Origin: an uncultured Bacteroidales bacterium
GTDB taxonomy: Bacteria; Bacteroidota; Bacteroidia; Bacteroidales; FEN-979
DNA length: 64,000 nt
Assembly: GCA_903887775.1 (NCBI GenBank)
Contig: CAISRB010000005.1
Span: 206,773-270,772, forward strand
Reading direction: 5' to 3'
Part shown: one piece after another, positions 57,476-64,000 of the stretch
Layout of the letters: each line of letters begins with the position of its first letter
Position numbering within the stretch: position 1 is the first letter of the stretch
Position numbers and translations under genes: made by a program
Notes under the pieces: model-generated
Told to the model about the DNA's origin: nothing
Databases searched by the model: none
What the model saw: the letters and a program-made list of their open reading frames with translations, nothing else

Positions 57476-57666
57476 ACCCGCACTAAACAGCGAGGTAATG
57501 ATAAACCTCTATACGACATGGTTAGGGCTGCCGGGTAATTCGAACGTCCACTGTCCGACCATAGTCGGAATCCTGCAAGCAGGAGTGAGGCCTGTCCTAC
57601 AAACCCATGAGCTTTGCCCTAATGCTTGTAATGTTAGGTTTACAAACTGTCTGAATTAGTGCGGGT
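57476..57666 (-). ncRNA. ssrS: 6S RNA
   Basis: About 191 bases that fold as one long rod. Closing stem ACCCGCACTAA with TTAGTGCGGGT, then TAAACCT with AGGTTTA, TTAGGGC with GCCCTAA, and an apical hairpin CCGACTATGGTCGG, with unpaired stretches between. Such a rod with an open middle is the shape of 6S RNA, which traps housekeeping RNA polymerase in stationary phase. The strand follows zapA, the known neighbour of 6S RNA in several bacteria, and TTTTTTATTTTA ends the gene. Called from structure and position, not from a covariance model. Confidence 0.78.
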
Positions 57667-57694
57667 AAATCTTTGATTCATTTCAAAGAACATT

Positions 57695-57985
57695 CTATTC
57701 GGATAGATATTCTGCCAGGACCTGGTCAACCTCTTTCAGCTTTGCTTTCCATTGTCCTTCCTGCTGCTTCAGTATTTCTTCATTCTGAAGAAAATTGGTT
57801 GCATATTCAAGAGCGACCATGGCAAGCAGGTCCTGTTTGTCTTTATAGGCATAATTCATTGAATAATCCTTGACCCTTTGCTCAATCAACCGGGAGGCCT
57901 TACGAAATAATTCCTCACGATCTTTCTCAACGACAAGCCTGTAGGGCCGGTCAGCGACGTTCAATGAAATAGCTAATTCGTTCAT
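57695..57985 (-). CDS. zapA: Cell division protein ZapA
   Basis: A 96-residue protein that bundles FtsZ. The beginning ELAISLNVADRPYRLVVEKDREELFRKASRLIEQRV and the middle YAYKDKQDLLAMVALEYATNFLQ match Bacteroidota ZapA, and the C-terminal part is coiled coil. It lies 19 bases after the coiled-coil gene and is followed by the 6S RNA. Confidence 0.93.
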   Translation of the reverse strand: MNELAISLNVADRPYRLVVEKDREELFRKASRLIEQRVKDYSMNYAYKDKQDLLAMVALEYATNFLQNEEILKQQEGQWKAKLKEVDQVLAEYLSE

Positions 57986-58004
57986 TATTCAACAGCAATA
58001 TCTT

Positions 58005-58292
58005 TCAGGTATTTAATAACCCGATACATTTATCGATTTCCCTCACAAGTTCATTAACCCTGGCCTTAATGTCCGAATTGTTTTCTTTTCCTTCGGTCAT
58101 TTTGACAAGTTTCAATATCCGGATTTTCTCTTCCAATCCGTAAATTACCTGCTTTTGTTCTTCGCTTGTTTTTTTAAGTTGGTTAAAATCAATCGTTAAC
58201 TGTTCATTTTCATTCTGCAGTTTCTTTTGCAGGGCGATGAATTTCCTGACCTTAAAATCAATGCCGGAGACCAGGGTTGTGACATCGTCCAT
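58005..58292 (-). CDS. Coiled-coil protein upstream of zapA (ZapB-like in size)
   Basis: A 95-residue mostly helical protein. Residues about 12-66 have heptad spacing typical of a coiled coil (FIALQKKLQNENEQLTIDF). The C-terminal ARVNELVREIDKCIGLLNT recurs in Bacteroidota proteins encoded before zapA. A division role with ZapA is inferred from position only. Confidence 0.8.
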   Translation of the reverse strand: MDDVTTLVSGIDFKVRKFIALQKKLQNENEQLTIDFNQLKKTSEEQKQVIYGLEEKIRILKLVKMTEGKENNSDIKARVNELVREIDKCIGLLNT

Positions 58293-58318
58293 ACATCAAA
58301 ACCATTTCTAATTTGCTG

Positions 58319-58350
58319 CAAAGATAATTATTTGATCAGCCTGATGCAAA
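58319..58350 (-). promoter_or_regulatory. Promoter of the coiled-coil/zapA/6S transcript
   Basis: On the minus strand TTTG (58347-58350), 20 bases, then TATCTTTG (58319-58326), matching the Bacteroidota consensus. It lies 26 bases before the start at 58292. Confidence 0.75.
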
Positions 58351-58447
58351 TAAATTAAAACAAGTCCAATCAGGCCATTATGGCAGATCAAATTTTTGTT
58401 AAAAAGCCTATCACTTTTTACGGTTTTCGGGATTAAGGAAATAAGGA

Positions 58448-58496
58448 TTTACGATTTACGATGTACGATGTATGATTTACGATTTTGGAATTACGA
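58448..58496. repeat. TTTACGA heptanucleotide array
   Basis: Seven 7-nt units, TTTACGA with TGTACGA, TGTATGA and ATTACGA variants. A second period-7 array follows at 58518-58559. Both are in the gap before the DUF2851 gene, and no promoter is visible there. Confidence 0.8.
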
Positions 58497-58517
58497 TTTC
58501 ATCCTGTAAACCCTATT

Positions 58518-58559
58518 CGCTCATGCCTCATGCCTCATAGCTCATGGCTCATGGCTAAT
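58518..58559. repeat. RSCTCAT heptanucleotide array
   Basis: Six 7-nt units: CGCTCAT, GCCTCAT twice, AGCTCAT, GGCTCAT and GGCTAAT. It ends 9 bases before the ATG of DUF2851, where a ribosome-binding site would normally lie. Confidence 0.8.
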
Positions 58560-58568
58560 CGCTTTAAT

Positions 58569-59846
58569 ATGAATGAGCAATTCCTTCAATATATCTGGAA
58601 GTTCAGGCTTCTTAACCCTGATCTTCGTACATCAGGAGGGGAAAAACTGGCAGTTCTGCATCCGGGGATACAGAACACCGATGGCGGGCCTGATTTCTTT
58701 AATGCGCGGATACGGATCAATACGAATATCTGGGCAGGCAATGTGGAAGTTCATTACAGGTCATCAGACTGGATCAGGCACAGGCACCAGTTCGATCCGG
58801 CATATGAAAATGTCATTCTCCATGTGGTCTATGAGAATGACCAGGCCATCAGGACGAAGCATAAAGAAATGATGCCTACCCTCATAATGAGAAACAATTT
58901 TCCTGCATCTATCGAAGAAAGGTATACACAAATCATGCAAAACCATCTCTGGATACCCTGTTATAAACTGCTGAACGGGGCCGGAACAAATATTCTGAGG
59001 TTGTGGGCTCCTGCTTTGGCAACGGAGCGCCTGACTGCAAAATCGGGATTCGTTTTGCGTTTGCTTGATGAGTATGCTGACTGGGATGAGGTCCTTTATA
59101 TTTTACTTTCTTCCGGATTTGGTTTTCGGATTAATGCACTTCCGTTTGAACTCCTGGCGCGGTCGATCCCATTGAGGATCGTGAGGAAAAACGCCGACAG
59201 CCTGTTTAAGCTTGAGGCCTTGTTTTACGGCCAATCGGGGCTTCTGTGTAAGCATCCGGGGGACAAATACAAGCGTTCCCTTCAGGCGGAATACTGTCAT
59301 CAGCAGGCAAAATACAATTTAAAGCCTTTAAAACCAGGACTCTGGAAGATGCTAAGGTTACATCCTCAGAATTTCCCTGATATCAGGATAAGCCAGCTCG
59401 TCCAATGCCTTTACAACTGCAAAGCTGAGCCCGGGATGTTGCTGAATATTACGGAAACTGACAAATTGAAGGATTTTTTCAGGCTCTCTGCATCGGAATA
59501 CTGGAACAGGCATTACAGGTTCGGGAGAACCTCCGGAAAGAAAGAAAAAAAGATCGGTTGCGGCTCGGCAGGCTTACTGCTTATCAATATCCTGGCACCA
59601 TTCTTCTTTGCATATGGCTCCGCCCGGGATTTTAGTCCTTTAAGGATGAGGGCCGTGGAATTGCTTGAAAGCATTGAGGGAGAAGACAACCATGAAACAA
59701 GAATGTGGCAATCCCTGGGCATGAATGCAGGGAATGCCCTGGAATCACAGGCCTTGATACAGCTAAAGAGAACCTATTGTGATCATAAGCGCTGCCTTGA
59801 GTGCAGGATAGGACTTAAAGTGCTTGATAAAAAACCGATGCCATGA
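58569..59846 (+). CDS. DUF2851 family protein
   Basis: A 425-residue protein. The N-terminus MNEQFLQYIWKFRLLNP, then TSGGEKLAVLHPGIQNTDGGPDFFNARI and VEVHYRSSDWIRHRHQFDPAYENVILHVVYEND, are the conserved DUF2851 blocks; the Asp/His pattern suggests a metal-binding nuclease-like core. The C-terminus has a cysteine pair (DHKRCLECRIG). The ATG at 58569 is used because the upstream extension would translate a heptamer array. Function is unknown. It overlaps the HhH gene by 4 bases. Confidence 0.9.
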   Translation: MNEQFLQYIWKFRLLNPDLRTSGGEKLAVLHPGIQNTDGGPDFFNARIRINTNIWAGNVEVHYRSSDWIRHRHQFDPAYENVILHVVYENDQAIRTKHKEMMPTLIMRNNFPASIEERYTQIMQNHLWIPCYKLLNGAGTNILRLWAPALATERLTAKSGFVLRLLDEYADWDEVLYILLSSGFGFRINALPFELLARSIPLRIVRKNADSLFKLEALFYGQSGLLCKHPGDKYKRSLQAEYCHQQAKYNLKPLKPGLWKMLRLHPQNFPDIRISQLVQCLYNCKAEPGMLLNITETDKLKDFFRLSASEYWNRHYRFGRTSGKKEKKIGCGSAGLLLINILAPFFFAYGSARDFSPLRMRAVELLESIEGEDNHETRMWQSLGMNAGNALESQALIQLKRTYCDHKRCLECRIGLKVLDKKPMP

Positions 59847-60550
59847 AAAGATACCAGGTGATAAGGGACTACCTCACGTTTAACAGGAGTGAGATCAGGG
59901 GGATCATAGTGTTGCTTGTGATCCTGTTGCTGGTTGCCACGGCAAATCAGTTACTGCCTGAAGAACATATTGTCCCTTCAGTCAATTTTCCCGGCCTGGA
60001 GAAAGAACTTCTCGAGTTTGAAGCCGGGATCAAAACATCTGAGAGTAATGATTCAATCAGCCGGATAAATAAATTCAAATCCAAATGGTCATTGGCAGAC
60101 AAAACCGGAGATTCTGCCAGGGGTGCAACATACCCTGCCAGGCCCCTGGTAAGGATTGATATTAACAAAGCCGACACCCTGGAACTTCAGAGGCTGAAAG
60201 GAATAGGTCCATCCTATGCCCGGAGGATCGTAAATTACAGGAACAGGCTTGGCGGTTTCATCAACAACAGGCAGCTGCTTGAAGTCTGGGGCGTGGATAC
60301 TGCTCTCTACAATCTCATCAGGGAACATCTTATCGTCACATCAGATTCGGTAATAAAACTTGAGATCAACACAATTTCGTTCAAGGAATTGCTGAAACAT
60401 CCTTATTTCCCTTATGAGATAACCCGTGCGATCATATTATACAGGCAGAAGAATAAGATATTCAGATCAGTGGATGAGCTGCAGTTAGTGGAAGGGGTAA
60501 GTGATTCGGCATTTCGTAAGATCAGACCTTATGTGAAAATAGCGAAATAG
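59843..60550 (+). CDS. ComEA-like helix-hairpin-helix protein
   Basis: A 235-residue protein with one N-terminal membrane helix (about 18-36), a polar linker and a pair of HhH units: DINKADTLELQRLKGIGPSYARRIVNYRNRLGGF (about 110-150) and INTISFKELLKHPYFPYEITRAIILYRQKN (about 175-230). This is the ComEA topology, so it may bind DNA outside the inner membrane. ComEC is encoded about 15 kb upstream. It is co-translated with DUF2851. Confidence 0.88.
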   Translation: MKRYQVIRDYLTFNRSEIRGIIVLLVILLLVATANQLLPEEHIVPSVNFPGLEKELLEFEAGIKTSESNDSISRINKFKSKWSLADKTGDSARGATYPARPLVRIDINKADTLELQRLKGIGPSYARRIVNYRNRLGGFINNRQLLEVWGVDTALYNLIREHLIVTSDSVIKLEINTISFKELLKHPYFPYEITRAIILYRQKNKIFRSVDELQLVEGVSDSAFRKIRPYVKIAK

Positions 60551-60609
60551 TGTCCGGCGAAGCCATAATGAGCACACAAATGAGATAAGCAATTGGTGCG
60601 AATAAATGA

Positions 60610-61302
60610 TTAAATTTTGGTTTCGTCGTCGGTGGAAGTTGATTTCCAGTATGCATCTTCACCTTCTTCCTCTTCATCATCATTCCAGACATAAACCTGC
60701 TTCTGCGGACCTGATTTTCGGTACCATATAGCAAGAAGCGCCCCAGATAACAATCCCATAAGATGTGATTCCCAGGAAATATGTTCCTTCGGGAAAAACT
60801 GGGGAAACAGCCCCCACAAAAGGCTTCCGTATAAAAAGGTGACCAGAAGGGTAATGATCATAAGCCTTGGTTCCCGGCGTATGATGCCGCTCAGGAATAG
60901 AAACGAAGCGAGTCCGTAGATGATCCCGCTGGCCCCGATATGGGCCGCGCTCCCCCTTGCAAAAACCCAGACCCAGATACCTGTCATCAGCCAGATCAGA
61001 AGTAATACCTTCCATGCCAGGGAGCGGTAAAAATAGAAGAGAAGAGACCCAAGGACCAGGAGAGGCACGGTGTTTGCAAAGAGATGTGAAAATCCTGCAT
61101 GCAGAAGTGGAGCGGTAATGATGCCCGGCAATCCTTTTATCTTCAAAGGGTATAATCCGTATTCATTCATCCCTATGTCCCAGATCACATCAGCTGCCCT
61201 GATCAGCCAGAGAAGGATTACGAAAGCAACCGGAACGACCATGCTTTTGAGCAGTCTCTTTTGTTCGGCTTTCAAAGGATCAGTGTAGGGTTGATCAGGC
61301 AA
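60610..61302 (-). CDS. Rhomboid-family intramembrane serine protease
   Basis: A 230-residue polytopic protein with six or so membrane segments. The dyad is Ser125 (HIGASGIIYG) and His180 (WESHLMGLLSGALLAIW), with oxyanion Asn77 in SHLFANTVPL. A charged Glu/Asp-rich C-terminal tail follows the last helix. It would cleave transmembrane substrates. Substrates are unknown. Confidence 0.93.
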   Translation of the reverse strand: MPDQPYTDPLKAEQKRLLKSMVVPVAFVILLWLIRAADVIWDIGMNEYGLYPLKIKGLPGIITAPLLHAGFSHLFANTVPLLVLGSLLFYFYRSLAWKVLLLIWLMTGIWVWVFARGSAAHIGASGIIYGLASFLFLSGIIRREPRLMIITLLVTFLYGSLLWGLFPQFFPKEHISWESHLMGLLSGALLAIWYRKSGPQKQVYVWNDDEEEEGEDAYWKSTSTDDETKI

Positions 61303-61385
61303 ATGAAAAGGTGTTAATGTTCTGTTAAGAGGGGTTAAAATTAGTTAAATCAACGAGCTGCGTCAAAAGGTATGCCAAAAATGGA

Positions 61386-61393
61386 TAATTTTG
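61386..61393 (+). promoter_or_regulatory. Candidate -7 element of the S41 peptidase gene
   Basis: TAATTTTG matches TAnnTTTG, 37 bases before the ATG at 61430. The -33 box is not clear. Confidence 0.45.
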
Positions 61394-61429
61394 CCGAAAT
61401 ATTTTAATTAGCTTTAATTCTTAACCAGT

Positions 61430-63046
61430 ATGATGAATAAAAAGAAATACCTGCTGCTGACTATTTCAATTATGCTATTATGTTTTTTCAGTGGGATGCA
61501 GGCCCGGGCACAGAACCAGAAGGAGCTTTATGCCAATTTGAAAAAATTCAGTGCTTTTATGCAGTTGGTTGAATTCGCATATGTGGATACTGTTAATGAA
61601 AATAAATTGGTGGAAAAGTCTATCGTTGAGACTTTGAAGGAACTGGATCCGCATTCGATGTATATTTCAAAGAAGGATGTGCAGCGTGCGAATGAACCGC
61701 TCGAAGGCAATTTTGAAGGAGTAGGTATTCAGTTCGAGATACTGCGTGATACCATTAACGTGGTTCATACCATATCGGGCGGTCCCAGTGAAAAGCTTGG
61801 AGTGATGCCTGGTGACAAGATAATTAAAATTGACGGGCAGCTGGCAACCGGAAAAACTATCACCAACCAGTTTGTCCTTGATCATCTCAGGGGCAAAAAA
61901 GGCACAAAGGTGGAGGTCTCCATTTTGAGGACCGGCAAAAAGGAGCTGATAGATTACTCAATCATCCGTGATAAAATTCCCTTAAACAGTATTGATGCCG
62001 TATACATGATCACACCAGAAACCGGGTACATCAATCTGAACCGTTTTGCACAGACTTCAATGCAGGAGTTTGTTGATGCGACTCTGAATCTTAAGTCACA
62101 GGGTATGAAAAATCTCATCCTGGACCTCCGTAATAATTCCGGGGGGTATATGGGAACAGCCATTGACCTCTCAGACCAGTTCCTTGATGCTGGTAAACTT
62201 ATAGTGTATACTGAAGGAGTTCACAGCCCAAGGGAAGATTATAACTCCAGTGAAAAAGGCCTTTTTGAAAAAGGTAAACTGGTCGTTATGATAAACGAGA
62301 ATTCCGCCTCGGCCAGTGAGATCGTGGCCGGCGCTATTCAGGACTGGGACCGTGGTGTTATTGTTGGCAGGAGGTCATTCGCGAAAGGACTGGTTCAGAG
62401 GCCGTTTTCGCTGCCCGACAGTTCACAGGTGAGGCTTACTACAGCCAGGTACCACACTCCCTCGGGCCGTTGTATTCAGAAATCTTATGCCGAAGGAGCT
62501 GATAAGTATTATATGGACTTTGCCAAACGGGTCAAGAGAGGAGAGCTTGTCCATCCCGACAGTATTAAGTTCCCCGATTCCCTTAAATTCTTTACTTCGA
62601 AGAAACGAGTGGTATACGGCGGAGGTGGAATTATGCCTGACGTGTTCATCCCCTGGGATTCAACCATTATTTCGGATTATTACCTGGAACTGCGCAGGAA
62701 AAATATTATCAATCTCTTTGTCGGGGATTATGTTGATAAGAACCGGCAGAATCTGCAGGCTTCTTACCCCGACTTCAAAACCTTTAATAAGTCTTTTATA
62801 TTGGATGAGGCCTTCATGAAACCATTCTTTGAACTTGCTGAGAAGCAGGGTATAAAGCTTGATGAAAAAGGATACGGCACTTCAGCAAAACTGATCAAAT
62901 CACAAATCAAAGGCCTTATTGCCGAGAAACTATGGACATTGAGCACATTCTACGAGGTCGCCAACCAGGTTGATGATGAGGTGATCAAAGCCGTTGAAGT
63001 AGTTGAGGATAATGCACTTTTTGATAAGCTAAAGATCGACCGTTAA
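61430..63046 (+). CDS. S41 family (C-terminal processing) peptidase
   Basis: A 538-residue exported protease. The signal peptide ends near QARAQ. A PDZ domain (about 85-175, EGVGIQFEI and PGDKIIKIDGQ) is followed by the catalytic core with INENSASASEIVAGAIQDWDRG, where Ser294 is the likely nucleophile, and Lys319 in RSFAKGLVQ. The last 150 residues are a helical Bacteroidota extension. Such CtpA-like enzymes trim periplasmic protein C-termini. Confidence 0.95.
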   Translation: MMNKKKYLLLTISIMLLCFFSGMQARAQNQKELYANLKKFSAFMQLVEFAYVDTVNENKLVEKSIVETLKELDPHSMYISKKDVQRANEPLEGNFEGVGIQFEILRDTINVVHTISGGPSEKLGVMPGDKIIKIDGQLATGKTITNQFVLDHLRGKKGTKVEVSILRTGKKELIDYSIIRDKIPLNSIDAVYMITPETGYINLNRFAQTSMQEFVDATLNLKSQGMKNLILDLRNNSGGYMGTAIDLSDQFLDAGKLIVYTEGVHSPREDYNSSEKGLFEKGKLVVMINENSASASEIVAGAIQDWDRGVIVGRRSFAKGLVQRPFSLPDSSQVRLTTARYHTPSGRCIQKSYAEGADKYYMDFAKRVKRGELVHPDSIKFPDSLKFFTSKKRVVYGGGGIMPDVFIPWDSTIISDYYLELRRKNIINLFVGDYVDKNRQNLQASYPDFKTFNKSFILDEAFMKPFFELAEKQGIKLDEKGYGTSAKLIKSQIKGLIAEKLWTLSTFYEVANQVDDEVIKAVEVVEDNALFDKLKIDR

Positions 63047-63047
63047 T

Positions 63048-64000
63048 TTGGATCTTCAGGAATCTTTACCATTCATTCATATTGCGTTACCGGTTCTGAA
63101 CGAACCTCAGTTCCTGCGCCGGGTTGTCGATTGTATTAGCCGGCAAACCTACGGAAGATATAAGGTTTATATTTGTGTGAACCAGCCGGAAGCATGGTGG
63201 AACGATTCCGATAAATCGGAGATCTGCCTTACGAACGAAATGACCCTGGAGTGGCTCCGGGCACTTGATCCTGGCACATTTTCTGTTATTGACAGGGCTT
63301 CCAGAAACCATGGATGGAATATGAAGAATTTCGGAATCGGCTGGGCCCGCAAGGTGATCATGGACAGGATCGTGAACCAGGCTGATCCTTCTGATCTGAT
63401 CCTGAGCCTTGATGCCGATACCACCTTTAATGAGAACTATTTCCTGTCGGTGGCGCTTAATTTCTATAATAATCAGGATGCCGTCGGGCTTGCAGCTCCA
63501 TACTTCCATCTTATTTCCGAAGACCCCAGGGCTTACAGGGCTATTCTAAGGTACGAGATTTATATGAGGCATTACCAGCTGAACCTTTGGCGCATTGCAA
63601 GTCCGTATACGTTTACGGCACTTGGATCAGCGATTGCCTGCCCGGTATGGGCATACAAGGCGGTGGGAGGGATGACTCCGAAAACCAGCGGCGAGGATTT
63701 TTATTTTCTCCAGAAGCTGAGAAAATACGGAAGAATATTATTCTGGAACGACGAGAAAGTATTTCCTGAAGCCAGGTTCAGCGACCGTGTTTTTTTTGGC
63801 ACCGGCCCTGCCATGATCAAAGGGGATGCAGGCGACTGGACCAGCTATCCCATTTACCCTTTCGAACTGTTTGATGAAATATGGGAAACCTATGAGCTTT
63901 TCCCTTCATTTTTCAAAAAGACACAAAGTACAGATGTTGTAAAGTTTCTTTCAGTACTGCTTAAAGAAAAAGACCCTTTTGCCCCTTTAAGAAAGAATTT
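63048..64000 (+). CDS. Glycosyltransferase family 2 protein, truncated by the window end
   Basis: At least 317 codons, still open at the right edge. The start is a TTG 1 base after the S41 stop, the only start that gives the family N-terminus FIHIALPVLNEPQFLRRVVDCISRQTYG. The GT-A nucleotide-binding acidic motif is LILSLDADTTFNENYF, and a later GEDFYFLQKL resembles the ED acceptor motif. No membrane segment has appeared yet. Acceptor and sugar unknown. Confidence 0.85.
   Translation, partial: MDLQESLPFIHIALPVLNEPQFLRRVVDCISRQTYGRYKVYICVNQPEAWWNDSDKSEICLTNEMTLEWLRALDPGTFSVIDRASRNHGWNMKNFGIGWARKVIMDRIVNQADPSDLILSLDADTTFNENYFLSVALNFYNNQDAVGLAAPYFHLISEDPRAYRAILRYEIYMRHYQLNLWRIASPYTFTALGSAIACPVWAYKAVGGMTPKTSGEDFYFLQKLRKYGRILFWNDEKVFPEARFSDRVFFGTGPAMIKGDAGDWTSYPIYPFELFDEIWETYELFPSFFKKTQSTDVVKFLSVLLKEKDPFAPLRKN

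Overview
The window is a contiguous stretch of a Bacteroidota chromosome, most likely Bacteroidales or Marinilabiliales. Evidence for this: TTTG-N19/20-TAnnTTTG promoters with few Shine-Dalgarno sequences; LytS/LytTR regulators; a LruC-domain lipoprotein; a DUF3467 gene directly after rpoC; the order DUF2520 / KdsC-like HAD / UbiA / Maf; RNase Y next to zapA with a 6S RNA between them; and lipid A synthesis (lpxB). Species cannot be named from sequence alone. Almost everything is housekeeping, and gene density is high.

Layout. 1-2659 (minus): dapF, a GNAT acetyltransferase, mltG and the start of a DUF2279-type gene. 2824-8387 (plus): a LiaF-like membrane protein with a LytS kinase and LytTR regulator, a GH13 glycosidase, a DUF4136 lipoprotein and an outer-membrane barrel. 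8389-14101 (minus): pyruvate kinase, a beta-CASP metallo-hydrolase and an M16 protease. 14102-16786: an accessory spot with a pair of structured direct repeats, then about 2.2 kb bracketed by a 23-bp duplication of the tRNA-Val(GAC) 3' end. It carries a MNT/HEPN toxin-antitoxin pair, a secreted carboxypeptidase-regulatory-like protein and a truncated HTH antitoxin. 17052-22157: flavin reductase, DPP-IV and the LruC lipoprotein.

22330-37631 is the translation/transcription core: rpsU, a XerC/D recombinase, hpf, four tRNAs, tuf, tRNA-Trp, secE, nusG, rplK, rplA, rplJ, rplL, rpoB, rpoC and a DUF3467 gene. 37806-46767 carries DUF2520, KdsC-like HAD, UbiA prenyltransferase, Maf, surE, lpxB, two paralogous TPR proteins and ComEC. 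46817-50312 has tRNA-Asp and a five-PAS hybrid sensor kinase. 50409-54934 (minus) holds two small hypothetical genes, an Asp-box propeller protein and a LolA-like protein. 55167-58292 contains DUF421, RNase Y, a 6S RNA, zapA and a coiled-coil partner. 58569-64000 contains DUF2851, a ComEA-like HhH protein, a rhomboid protease, an S41 protease and a glycosyltransferase cut by the window end.

The most unusual features are (i) the tRNA-bounded mini-island without an integrase, (ii) a dispersed family of 7- and 8-nt tandem arrays (GCGAAAR, CGCTAYYT, TTTACGA, RSCTCAT) sitting flush against gene and tRNA ends, (iii) the paired direct repeats at 14131-14295, and (iv) a near-verbatim PAS duplication inside the hybrid kinase. 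I found no CRISPR array, no transposase and no convincing novel defence operon.
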